NCBI GenBank assembly: GCA_022497155.1
Contig: MU385770.1
Span: 1 to 64,000 of the forward strand
From: Whalleya microplaca
Taxonomy: Eukaryota; Ascomycota; Sordariomycetes; Xylariales; Xylariaceae
DNA length: 64,000 bases
Reading direction: 5' to 3'
The notes under the pieces were generated by a model. The model had not been told where the DNA came from and ran no database searches. It worked only from the letters and a program-made list of their open reading frames with translations. Positions 44,920-56,309 of this stretch are shown here, one piece after another (position 1 is the first letter of the stretch; every line of letters starts with the position of its first letter). Made by a program: the position numbers and the translations under genes.

Positions 44920-46197
44920 TTAGTTCCTCTCCTGCTTGAAGTCTGTTTTAACTCGAATGCTATTCAAAGGGATTTCGTCACCACTCATCCTCCGCTCCTG
45001 ATATTTCCCGCCTGGCGAGCTTGTTACGGTGAGTGTAACATTATGGTCCGGCCGCAGCTTGGGGTCGTAGGTATTGTGGTCATCATCGGTTGATATCCCC
45101 GCATCATCTGACAGACGATAAAAGTCTCCATCCTGTCCCTTGAGGGATCTCCGGCGCTCGGGACGTGGTGCACTAGCTGAAGATGGACCGAGTGTTACCT
45201 GCGTCGGGCGGCTAGATTGTTTCGTGTTTGTCAGTGACATGAACTTGTTAAGTCCAATACTTCGGCCGATGAGTTTGAAGGCAGGAACCAGGGTTGGTAA
45301 GTTGGCTGAAACGATTCCTGCGGACATCTCGATAGCCGTCCATCCGACTGTTGGTGCCAATGTGTATGAGGGATCTAATGCACTATACGAGAATAGAACG
45401 GTGAAACGATAGGCGGAAGCGAAAACCACACTATCCATAGAAAGTCAGTGGCCTATCTCAAGCTTGATGGAAGGACCAAACCTACAAGAATCCAAGGCCA
45501 AAAGCAACACTGAGTGCGATCTTGTCCGCCTTCCGTAGCTGCAGCTGCCATATCCGCGGTAGAGGTAATACGAGGATGGCGACATCGCTCAAAATGGTCG
45601 ACGCAGCATTAGCGATCCAGGTCCCGACTTGGTTGATACATCGTCCAGGTAAATCTTGATACCAAAGCTTTTGCACTGGCACACAAATGAAGATGAACAG
45701 GAAGGTAATGCAGATAACCCAGGCAATAATAAAGGTGCCGATGATATATGCCGCTTTCTTGAAATAAGAAAACCGGAAGATGCGATAGAACATAAGCAAG
45801 ATAGCAAGCTTTGTCCAAACCAGATTAAACACGTATAGGATCTCTGCAACAAGCAGAAATTTTGCTTCCATGATAACGTGGTCCATCGGTACGTGCTCGA
45901 CATGAATGCCCATGCCATACTGGATCATGCCGGCGATAAAGCCAACGACGACCAAATTCCATACCTGAATGACCGGTTAGCTTATTCCCCTTACTGCTTA
46001 ACCGGCAGCCAAGAATTCCTCGCACTTACCATCGACCAACAGATCATATAATCATCCCACCACAATTCCTGCCTCTTCTCCCATCGTGCTACTAGTCGAA
46101 GTACCACGGACACCAACGCCAGCACCGTTACCGCCGTTAGCACCGAAACGGACCATGGCTGGAGGTCGTCAGCGTAGCCTTTTAGTTCGATTCCCAT
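44920..46197 (-). CDS. Fungal rhodopsin-domain integral membrane protein (second copy)
   Basis: Three exons: 46197-46030, 45964-45486 and 45430-44920, 385 aa. Both introns (GTAAGT...TCAG and GTAGGT...ATAG) keep phase. The ATG at 46197 gives MGIELKGYADDLQPWSVSV. Landmarks: LVARWEKRQELWWDDYMI, VWTKLAILLMFYRIFRFSYF, WYQDLPGRCINQVGTWIANA, DVAILVLPLPRIWQLQL and SYSALDPSYTLAPTVGWTAIEMSAG near TM7. A hydrophilic C-terminal tail of about 90 aa follows. Same family as the gene at 17777-19174 but clearly diverged, with different intron positions. Location: probably plasma membrane; ligand unknown. Confidence 0.92.
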
Positions 46198-48035
46198 TGT
46201 CACCGGTATGGCCTCGAGGCGGACTGCGGACTAAAGTTGGAGTAAAAGACTATAAAACGGCTATGTAGGAAGCTAGTCACTATATGTATGACAGTCTGAA
46301 AGCGTTCAACCCCTTAGAAGCTTTAGATATCCACTAAATTGTCTTCATATTATGGAGAAGAGATCATTCAGCCCCTTAAGCACCCTATTCACTACGCAAT
46401 TACTAATTGGCTAGGCGTTACTAGCGTCCTGCTAGACGTTACATATATAAGAGGTTCTATTCCCGAAACTGGCAATGTTGATCGTCTACTACTTACCGGA
46501 CCACTAGCCCGGGAACGGCTCGAACTCTAAAGAAGAATTGAGGAATCTAATCGGATATTATAAGGTTATTTCATCGAAACTGGGGCACGTAGGTATATCA
46601 CGATTGGCATCCCTGACGAAAATTTGCGAACTTCCGAGGGAATTATCTAAACCCTAGAGTGCCGAATGTCCAGCCGTTCCAGGGATGAAGTTCTGGTCCG
46701 CCCTAATAATTGCGCTCACGCACGGTTATAACATGGACGATCGGATCTCTTGGCCGCCAAGTAAGTGGAATTCCAGGGCAGCCTTGTATCATGATATTGT
46801 GGTGCAAATGTCCCATAAGCTCCATCGACGTTGGCGGCGTTAGATTCGACCGTTTGGTCCCCACCGTGAAAACGTTACTAGCTCCCAGAGCCACGCGGGA
46901 AATTGTGAACTTCTAGTATGAGCCGTTACCGATGAAGTTTCCTAAAGTTGAGACGCCTCGGGAGGGCCCCGTCCTGAACTACATGTGCTTGAAAAGTGAA
47001 ACTCTAGAACATCGACAACATTCGATTGAGGCTAGTTCGCCGACGTAAATGCAGACCGTCGGGATCCACAGGCTGGGAATCCATGTCTTGAACGAAATAC
47101 CACTTTTTCGTGTTCGATGGAGTTTTTGATGGAGTCTTTTCCCCTTGTGGGCATGTGGACCGAGACCATACCAGAGAAATTTCAATTGCCGCTTGCCGGA
47201 GCCGTGCGCGGCCAGAGATGTGCACAAGACCGGAATAATCAATCTACAGCCTCAAAAACCACAGAAATACATCTCATGGTTATCCGTTCGATTTTCTTGA
47301 TTTATTATGGCAAATGGTATAAACTAGCCAGTTCAAAGTGATCCGCTTAGGACGGTCCGTTGGGCGCTTTATTAGTGTCTAGTGTGTTGTACATATAGGG
47401 TAAGTATGTATGGTTGAGCCAGAGCTAGATAATCGGGGAACAACCGTCGCCGGCGAGGGGCACTAGAGCATGACGGACTCAAAACCGCCTTCGTCATCTC
47501 GCTGTCTGCTCACTCGGCCCGTCGTGCTACTACAACTACTGCACACTACTGGCTGTCAAACTAGACTTTGATGGACTATTCAGGTGTCGAATTATCTTTG
47601 AGACGTTTCTACGTCGTACGTATACTAGACACGTAGTTGGTTCATGTTGTGGGTGTTATATTGCGACAGCTCCTCGATATCATATATGTATAGTTACTTC
47701 AGATACGGGCACTGTGAAGATACTGAAACCTGATGAGGATCATCCTATTGGAAGACCACTTTACTCCTGTACTGTGTAAAGATAATGGTAGTCTGTTGTT
47801 AGTTATCTCCAACTGAGCTACTAATTCCGCAGCGCGGAACGACTATAATAGTCTAGATAAATTAAAGGTTCATCCCTGTAGCTTGGCACTCGCCCCGGAT
47901 TTCATGACATGATCATGAAGTGCATTCTCAATGCGAATTTATTGTTGCTATCGCGATATCCGCAAGAGAGGCAGAGTACTTATACGTGGAGTGACTGCTG
48001 TCCTACACTGCTCAAAACATTATCGACAAGACATC
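46198..48035. other. Gene-free interval, possibly with a decayed gene
   Basis: About 1.8 kb between divergent genes. On the plus strand at roughly 46680-47120, protein-like stretches in one or more frames (for example VGGVRFDRLVPTVKTLLAPR) are separated by stops, as in an old gene remnant, but I cannot assign a family. The rest shows nothing. Confidence 0.35.
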
Positions 48036-49271
48036 ATGGCCGCCACACAGACCGTTCAAGTCGCCCACCTGGGTGCCAAAGTCGGATATGCGATATCGAA
48101 TGGCAAGCTGGACTCTGCCAAGCCGACTTGTGTCATGATCAACTCAATGAACACGACTGCATCTCTCTACGAACCGCAACTGAAAAGCTCGAAGCTTACA
48201 GAGTGAGTGGTACCCGGAGCCGTTCATTCTCCCTTTGCCCTGTATCATGGGCAATTGTTTCCGTTTGGACTAGTTATTGGGAATAAAAGCCTTTGCGACA
48301 AGTCTTGGATCTCCCAGGGAATTCAATGATTGCTCGAAAATACGAAGTACTGACTCCTTACGCTGTAGTGTCATCAATGTGCTAGCGATTGAGCCTCTCG
48401 GCCATGGCGCAACAAGCTGCAACTTGGACCACTTCACGTACTGGGATACGGCTTTGATTGCCCTGCAGGCGATGGAGAAGCTTGGAGTAGACAAAGCTTA
48501 TGCCTTGGGCACTAGCCAGGGAGGCTGGATCGTTGTCCGCATGGCTCTGTTGGCCCCAGAAAGGGTACGCAGTCTGTATCGACAAGAGTGCCTAGATACC
48601 TGCTGACGCCTTCAAGATATTAGGCCTCTTTCCCCTAGGGACATCGATGGACTGCGAATCGGCTGAATCTCGCACGAAGCACTGCTGGTAAGTTTTCTCC
48701 AGCCAATGTAGCCACTTGTCAATTAATTTCCCATATAGGGACCCTGTCCCATTCGCGAAGCCCTTCCTAGCGAAATGGACCTCTGCTACACCAACTCCTG
48801 ACTTCGTCGTCGACGATGACTGGGTTGCATCCCTGATTGCCCTGGGCTTTGGATCCTCGGCAACGCCGAGTCTCACCGAGACTTGGACCAAAATCTTCAA
48901 GGACGTATATTCAGGCGACGAGGGCCGCCGCAAACTCAGATCGTCCGCTATCTGCTTAGCGGAGAGAGATGGACTGCTCCTCAGGGTAGGGGACATCAAG
49001 TGCCCTGTTCACTGGCTGCAGGTAAGTTCTGGTCTAGTATTTCCTAATCTCAGGAGATCAACGATTATCATAAGAATGAATGCTGATAAGGAAATAGGGG
49101 CTGGCCGACCCGGTGTACAACTCGATAGTGCCAAACGAGCACATCAAGCTGTTCACCTCGTCCAAAGAGGCCAAGATTGACTTTCTTGAGGGTGGTGCGC
49201 ACTTCCTCTCTGCATCGCATCCGAAGGAGGTTGAAGCGGCTCTTTTGGACATGGTCTCTAAGTACAGTTAG
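48036..49271 (+). CDS. Alpha/beta hydrolase
   Basis: Five exons: 48036-48202, 48369-48564, 48617-48687, 48739-49021 and 49098-49271, 296 aa, all phases consistent. The first intron is 166 nt, longer than the others, so a missed micro-exon cannot be excluded. The catalytic triad fits the family: nucleophile S105 in ALGTSQGGW, acid D243 in GLADPVYN and His274 in EGGAHFL. IEPLGHGAT is the oxyanion-side loop. No signal peptide, so probably cytosolic. Such hydrolases occur in secondary-metabolite clusters as thioesterases, lactonases or detoxifying enzymes. Here it lies 0.7 kb from the convergently transcribed peptide-precursor gene. Confidence 0.9.
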
Positions 49272-49939
49272 CCGGCGCTTATATAAGCTGAAGCCGTCAA
49301 GTTCAATATACTAGCCTTTGAAAACAATGATTCTTTCTGTTGATCTGTCGGTCAATGGTGAAATGATGTAATACATCGTATCAGTAGGGCTAATAATTTT
49401 CAAAAATAGTGAAAGCCGATGTATCAAGAGGGTTAGAGTTGAGAACTCTGACTGAGTTGGGAGGGTCATCATATAGTTATCTAGATCACATGATTCGGTG
49501 ATCTATTAATATTACACTGTAAGTGCTAAGGGAATTCTAACATGTCTTCGAAGACTTCAGATACCCCTTTCTTTTACATGCTATAGCGGTGATAGCTAGC
49601 GGTCTTCGTAGGCCCTTGTACATAACATCAGCACTTGTACCCTGTACCATAATACCCCTTCCGGATGCACGCACCTCTTGAATGTACACCGGATCCCTCT
49701 TACTACTATGTATATGCAGCAACTGACTTTCATCGTTTCCTGTAGGACAATTCTTGCATGTGTCACATATCCTTGATTCAGTATCTAGGTTGTTATCCTC
49801 TAGGTCCATATTCTAACGATAGACATGAGCCCTTGAGTGACCAAGGACTACAAGATATCCCCTAACGCCTCCCAGTCCTCATTAGTCGACTGATCGATCC
49901 AGGCATTGCGACCCAGAAACGAACCATTCATCCGTCCAT
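49272..49939. other. Convergent intergenic region
   Basis: Between the 3' ends of the hydrolase and the small secreted peptide gene. A 90-codon minus-strand frame (49809-49537) has Cys residues but no signal peptide or family match; not called. Confidence 0.45.
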
Positions 49940-50198
49940 CTATTCATCCTGCTTGCCCTCGAGATCGGCATGGATTTTGTAGGTAGGTCTATATTGACGC
50001 TTGGGCGTAATCGCTTCTTCACTTCCCAACTCCCTGCCAATTGTGATTGCAGGGCTGTTTTGACGTCTAGCTACTTCATCCACCTTATATAGTTTACTCG
50101 TTAGCTTGTAGGATTCAAGTGGGTTGGCAGCTTACCTGAACAGGTACTGCCAAGGTGACGGCAGCTAGGCCGGCGAGACAGACTATTGCGACGCGCAT
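49940..50198 (-). CDS. Small secreted peptide precursor, candidate RiPP/Kex2-processed protein
   Basis: Two exons too short to appear as long ORFs: 50198-50136 and 50083-49940. The 52-nt intron has a GTAAGC donor, a gctaac branch site and a TAAG acceptor, phase 0. Product 68 aa. Exon 1 encodes a clear signal peptide (MRVAIVCLAGLAAVTLAVP). The mature part has two dibasic sites: ARR followed by QNSPAITIGRELGSEEAITP, then KR followed by QYRPTYKIHADLEGKQDE to the stop. Both released segments would begin with Gln. No cysteine is present after the signal, so it is not a disulfide-rich effector. The divergent neighbour is a UstYa-family protein, the hallmark enzyme of dikaritin-type fungal ribosomal peptides. 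Function as a peptide precursor is inference; the coding structure itself is well supported. Confidence 0.7.
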
Positions 50199-51065
50199 AT
50201 TGGCTAGATATGAGATTTTCTTTTGAGAGATAAAGGAATTTGATTATCTTACGCATAGTTTGAGCAGGTTTGGATCAGTAATGGTGTATTTATATATATC
50301 TTCTTTTGTCGTACGTCCTCTTCTAATTCAAACCATTACGTCTGTATTCGCACCTACAAATATCGCAAATCCCTCTTCGTGATACTGCGGTCCTCCATTG
50401 GTAGTAGACGGGATGTTCGCCTACTACCCTGCTACCTGGTGACTTGGTCAAGTTGGTCTCGCCGCGTAGTCAGTTCTTAGTAGCTTCACCCGATGTTACG
50501 CAATTTTGGCCATTAGCGTCGATCTTTTCTCATTCTGCTCCCTCTAGGGTCCTAGACAGATTGCAAGATGCACCTTGATCTAGCGCGCCATATGCACCTT
50601 CCCTAATCTACAATTGATGATCATCATCTAGTAATTCAATCCATATTTCGTCAGACTATACGTGTTGCCCGGTGCGTGCGGCGATGTGGAATCGTTTGCG
50701 TGATACCCGTGCGCACCACCGTGACTTCTCCCCCAAGCCAACCACGTCCATTTTCTTTCCGAATATTCCGCTATGGAACGCCACGGAGCCGCTCCGAAAT
50801 CCAAAAAGGAAGAAGGCACCCGACAGTATGTTCCATCCGAGGTTGTACAGCGGACCATCGTACCGACAAACAATTAAGAATGGTCCCTGAAATACCAAGT
50901 CCCCTAGTTTGCAAGATCTGCCAAAGCTACGAAGCATGGAGATCGGCTCAACTTTGTATGAACTACGTATTCCATTTGTTCCTATGACTTACCGTCGCCT
51001 TCAAGTTTACAACTCTGGTCCTTCGCCTCTCAGCCATAGATCTGAGTCTCTTGAGGAATAGAAGC
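50199..51065. other. Divergent promoter region of precursor and UstYa genes
   Basis: About 870 bp separating the two start codons. Contains a TATA-like element for the precursor. Overlapping small frames at 50628-50990 show no family pattern. Confidence 0.5.
50291..50299 (-). promoter_or_regulatory. TATA-like element upstream of peptide precursor
   Basis: A tatatataa-type string on the minus strand about 95 nt before the precursor ATG. Plausible core promoter. Confidence 0.45.
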
Positions 51066-52178
51066 ATGCCATCTTCAACCTTTTCCTATTCTCTCATATC
51101 TTCGTCAACGGATCGTGCCTCTAAGGTTTCTCGATCAGCCTCATCCTCACTAGATATAGAAAATGAAGCAAGAAGGGAGATATTGAGCGAAGAAGTGCAA
51201 CGCCACTCAAGCGCCAGGGCAAATCGACCATGCAGCCACCTACTAGTAATAGTCCTAAGCATCCTTAATATTATTGTTTTTATCACAACTGCAACCACTT
51301 TCTTCACATGGCGAAGCCAAACTTCCCAACTCAATGCCGACTTACGGAAGTCGTCTACATATAGTACGCTCTGAACCAGCGTTTACGCATGAGGCTCTAG
51401 GCTGACTGGGAACATAGGTCCCTTCCATGACATATTAGACTTGGAGATGCGGCCCAGGACGATCCAGGGTACGCTGTTTCCCGCCAAGGAGGGCGCCTCG
51501 ATAGCACGAGAACTGCCGAACCCGGCAGCTGATGAAATATGGGACGAGTGGGAGCTGAGCCGCTTCTTCCCCTTGACCAGAGAGGACATAATCAAACTGG
51601 GAAAGGACCCATTTACGGTTCCAAAACTCGAGGACAAGTACTGGGGCCTGGGCGATGATGCGTACGTCGGGGCTTTCGATGTGTACCACCAGATACACTG
51701 CCTCAACTCCTTGCGGAAGAACGCATACCGTGGGTACTACAACCTCACCACGCGTGACCATAAGGTCATGCGGCTGCCCGAGGTCCATATCAACCATTGC
51801 GTTGATATTCTCCTGCAGGCATTGCAGTGCAGTGGAAACGTGAATTTCATGACATACCACTGGGTTTCAGGACAGGAATACCCACAACCCGATATGTGAG
51901 TCTTCAAACAGCTGGCTTCCCTGGCCAGTGTACCCCTTACAGAGTGTATTGACGAGAGACGCAGGTCTATCAACCGACAATGCATCAACTTTGATAAACT
52001 CACTGCATGGCGGAAAGAACACGGACTTGACCTTGACAAGTACGTCGGGATCATGAAGAAGTCGTTAAATCCAGGCGTGAAGGAACGTCATCAGAGCGAT
52101 GCGTACTACAAGTACTATAACGAGACAAACCCTAATCATGTCAATGGAGCAAACCCAGATGAGGACTTCAACCTGTAA
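51066..52178 (+). CDS. UstYa-family (DUF3328) protein
   Basis: Three exons: 51066-51363, 51418-51895 and 51965-52178, 329 aa, all phases consistent. The first junction reads STYSPFHDILDLE, the usual YSP start of the domain. One membrane segment at about residues 58-81 (SHLLVIVLSILNIIVFITTATTFF) makes it a type II membrane protein with the domain in the secretory lumen. The two diagnostic HxxHC motifs are present: HQIHC at 190-194 and HINHC at 223-227. Members of this family carry out oxidative cyclisation of ribosomally made peptides (ustiloxin, phomopsin and asperipin pathways) and other oxidations in some nonribosomal pathways. The divergent partner encodes a secreted dibasic-site peptide, which supports a peptide-modifying role. 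No second UstY, tyrosinase or methyltransferase is adjacent. Confidence 0.93.
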
Positions 52179-52882
52179 TGAGAGGTAAGATTGTCTTTTA
52201 CGTATCCCAAAACTTAGTAATGAAACTCGGGAGAACTTATACAAGGACAACATAAACTTAATGAAGCTTATCATAAGCATTGGATTCGCATATCCCTCCT
52301 GAGCCAGCTGAGCGGCCTTTCAAGGTAAAATTTTCAGCCGCATTAGTATTCCTAGTAGGGGCCAGTTACCCCCACATTATTGAAGATTCAGCATAAGGAT
52401 ACGTATCGAATGGTCATTCAGCCGCCGTCGCCGGTCTTCAAAGTAGAGTGCGATATCATAATAGTAAGTTATATATACCTATATGTACAAGCAACCCCCT
52501 GTAGTAATGTTACTCGTGACCCTTGTGGATTTATGGGTTTGGTCGAGGACCCATAACGATGTTATAGACATGGACTCTTATAACAATAATTATTTTTGGA
52601 TTTACTTTGGTTGACTTTATCGATATCGGAACATATGACCTGAGTTTATTTCTTCGCGGCGATATTTCAGGGGTCAACTGATAGTACGATAACACCATGC
52701 AACTGGTAAATTTGAGACCTAGTGCAAGAGGCTCTTTTCGGGGGATTCTCTACGCGAAGGTAACCTCACTAGGCCTCAAGTACCCACGCAGTCGATAGGT
52801 GAAGCACTACCACTGTGACTTAGAACGATCCAGACATCTGGTACAAACATATTATTCACAGGTGCTTGCTATGTATGATACT
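52179..52882. other. Convergent intergenic region
   Basis: Boundary between the accessory part and the conserved part of the window. No feature recognised. Confidence 0.45.
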
Positions 52883-55800
52883 TCAATCTTGTTCAGATCC
52901 ATCAACAGATCCCTCCACATCGCCTTGTCCGCTCTGCTCAATCTTATCCATTCTAGTCACGAAATCTTCCTGAAGCCTTCTGAGATAGCTACCAAGTGCG
53001 TTATCATCCATGCCAGAGTCTCGCAACTGGCAAAGAGTCTCATGCAAATTAATAATTAGTTTCCGGTGTTGTAGTAGTTTTCTTGATTGAGAATGTTGCT
53101 TTTTATCCTCAATACGCTCCGCCAGTTTCTTTGATACGTCTTCTGCAACGCTGATGAAACGCTCTGGGAAGCCGATAGCGCGTGCGAGATTAATGCCATA
53201 ACGATCTTGGTGGACAGACCCAGTAGCTATCTTGTATAACATCGTCATCTTTGGTTTGTCACCCTCTGTGTCGCTAGTCTCGGTAGCAAGGTGCAAGTTC
53301 AAAACGCCTGGCCTGCTACCTAGTACCGTCGCTATATATCCGAGTAAGAAGGTGCTCAAAAAATATCCGCTTTCTCCACTTACCGAGTTGCTGGAAGTGA
53401 GTTGCAAACCATACTAGGGAATTGCTTTGGATCAAGGCTTCAGATATTGCAAGAGCAATGGCGAGTCCATCTCTTGTGCTAGTCCCTCGTCCAAGTTCGT
53501 CGATGATAACTAAGCTCTTCTCATTGACGTTCCTTATCCAAGATTAGAGTAAATCTTCCGCGGGTGAAATAGACGTACCTCAAGATGAATGCCATCTCCC
53601 TCATTTCGAGCGAGAAAGTAGACATGTTTGCCTCGATGCTGTCATCCGTAGATGTCCGCACGAAGAGTTGTTGTATGACCGGAAAGGCCGCATATTGGGC
53701 AGGTACGAAACAACCTATCTGAGCCATGACTTGTAAGAGGGAAACCATTCTTATGTAGGTGCTTTTACCGCTCATGTTGTAGCCCGTGATTATCTGAAAT
53801 CGATGTTGCTCATTGGCGTAGACTTCATTGGGAACAAATCGCTCAGGGTTGACCTAGTAGCCGTGAGTCTCTCAAACAATGTTCAAGTTGGTAGAATAAC
53901 TTACTCGCTCGCAAATAGGGTGTCGTGCATCCTTGAGGGCTAACGTCCCGGTGATCTCGGGTCTTACATAGTCTCTACTGGTAGTAGATTGACCAAAAGC
54001 GACAATCATATCAACCAAACCAATGCTCTCGCATACACGAAACAGAGTTGGTACATGAACTCGGACTGCATCTAAAAGTTCCTGTATGACTTTGTCGCTG
54101 AGCAGGATGACTTCGTTATGAGAATCAGCGATGCGGTTGTTGAACTTGACAATGTCTAGCGTCTGACACTCGATCCACGTGCCTTTGCGGACTGCGTTTA
54201 TGAAGATATCTGGAAGTGGTCCGCCTTCAAAGTCACTCTGTCTCAGTCGTAGCCAATACCCACGGTTGGCATCGAACCGGACATCGGCGTCAATTTCATG
54301 ATCCTCTGCAACGTGAAGTCAGAAGATATCCTCTATAAGCTGCGCGATACTAACTGTTGATGACATTAACATGTTGGTAGAGGTCCTCTGTCGCCTCTTT
54401 GTTCGTTTTACGAGCGACATCCAAGAGTCCATGGACCCCAGACTTCAAATAGAGTCAGAAAGGACTTGAAGTTTGTTATTTATTCATTGATTTGAATCTC
54501 ACCTTAACAGCATAAGTCCTTTGGTTTCGCATATCAAGGGGCGATTTCATTGCAGTAACGTCTTCATTGATGGTGGCTGCGATGAGATCCGCGACAGGTT
54601 GCGTAAGCTCTGGGCGGCATATTTCGCGGATTCTGGTTAGTAGATCTGTACGGGCAGACCCTAACGCCTCATATAAGGCTGGGATAGCAATAATGAATGC
54701 TTTAGTAGCCAGTATATAGTTGATGGCCTGTTCTGAAGCAGACAGCGATGATTGGTCGCGTACAATGACAAGCTGGCTTTGATCAGCAATTAGAAGAATA
54801 TTCAAGGCTAGCAACTAACTGTCGTCAGGAGCTTCTCTACATCTGCAAACTCCTTCAGCGCTGGGACAAGTCAACAAGTGTCTACTGAGAAAGCGTAGGT
54901 TGGCAATACCTCTACGAATTTCAAAGAACATATCTTCTTTGACTGTGAGTTCATCCAGTGCGTCGTAACGGGGAATAAGGGTGTTTTCGACTTGGCTTGA
55001 AGGCTGAAGAATATTGCTTCGTAGCATTCTCGAGCCCATGGGAGTTAGGGTCTCGTCTAGGAGCCCGAAGAGACAGTCCTTCGATTTGGCGTTTTGCAGG
55101 TTCTGGATGAGTTCGAGAGAGTGAATAGTAGATATGTCGATCATCATAGTATTCTCTGAGGGCTGGTACCTGATACGAAGCGAGTGGGACATGATCGATA
55201 TACGACAGTAAAGTTCCACATACTTGATAGCCTACGAGCGATGAGAGGGGAGACATAAGCAACAAGAGAGAATGATGCCTACCGCGGCAAATGAGCATGT
55301 GGCGTAATAATTGCCCTGAATGGCTACTCGGATAGCCTCATGATCTTCTCTGAATACCAGAGTCTGGATGAACTCGAAGCCAGCTGTTTCAGACCAATAC
55401 TTACGGTCAAGCGGTTTGATCGGCGTACCCCGAAGTTCTTCCTCAAGGACAGTGAGAAGATTAGACTTAGGGTTTGGAGGGAATGCTGTGTTAACTAGCA
55501 GTATCGTCGAGGGTCCATACACGTGCATCTTATGAGCCGTCTTGACATAGAACTGCGAGTCACAAATCTGGCTCAGAACGGCCTCGTTCGTGGTGATATT
55601 AATAAAAGCAAGGCCAACATTTGGGGAGACCCCACGAGCCTCACTAACAGCGCAGATGATTTCATGGGACTCAGAGCCCCAGAGCGAGGAGGCTGTACGG
55701 GATTTACGTCCCGAGGCTGTGCTAGCGCGAAGAAGGGGTCTCGAGGGATGTGAAGAACTCGTAACAGAACGACTACGGCTGTGCGAAGGATAGGAGGATT

Positions 55801-55972
55801 GACTAGCAGAGGTTACGGAACGTAGTGAAACACCATGTGGATGAGGTGTAGAAGATGATTTGCGAGAAGCAGAGGGAGTGTTAGAGGTGTCCAATGATTG
55901 TGAGGTTGTTGTTAGACTAGAAGCTGATGAAGGCCTAGGTGGTTTCGCTGGGGGCGGCATTGTGGAGGGCAT
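52883..55972 (-). CDS. msh4: MutS homologue MSH4, meiotic crossover protein
   Basis: Multi-exon gene. The first exon is 55972-55283, the second 55222-54886 and the last 53319-52883; the intervening exons read through in phase by inspection. The N-terminus is Ser/Thr/Arg-rich and probably disordered. Conserved parts: [55 protein letters not shown]...[31 protein letters not shown], the Walker A loop [12 protein letters not shown] (Tyr where many MutS proteins have Pro), the signature [15 protein letters not shown] and Walker [19 protein letters not shown]4 acts with MSH5 in the nucleus to stabilise meiotic recombination intermediates and has no mismatch-recognition domain, consistent with the N-terminus seen. 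The C-terminus is charged. Its presence marks core genome. Confidence 0.95.
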
Positions 55973-56309
55973 TGTGAATAGCGTCCTCTTTACGATTGAC
56001 AGAGACTGATACAGATAATTATATAACTATACGTTAAGGTAGTGTTCATAAATAATGCATACGATAAACTAGGCGGACTGAATCAATCTCTTAAACTTGA
56101 GAGGAAATAGTTACGAGAATCAGAGAGTTCACTTTTGAAGGAATAGTTATGTTGGAGATTTGCGATAGCTACTTAGTACGTAAGGTAGGACCTAGGATGA
56201 GTCCCTTGAGGCTTCCAACTCCAAGAATTCCTTCTAGATCATACCTTCCTTAACTCACATGTGTAGATATATGGTGTATGTAGGTAGTCAATTGAAAGCT
56301 CGGAACTTA

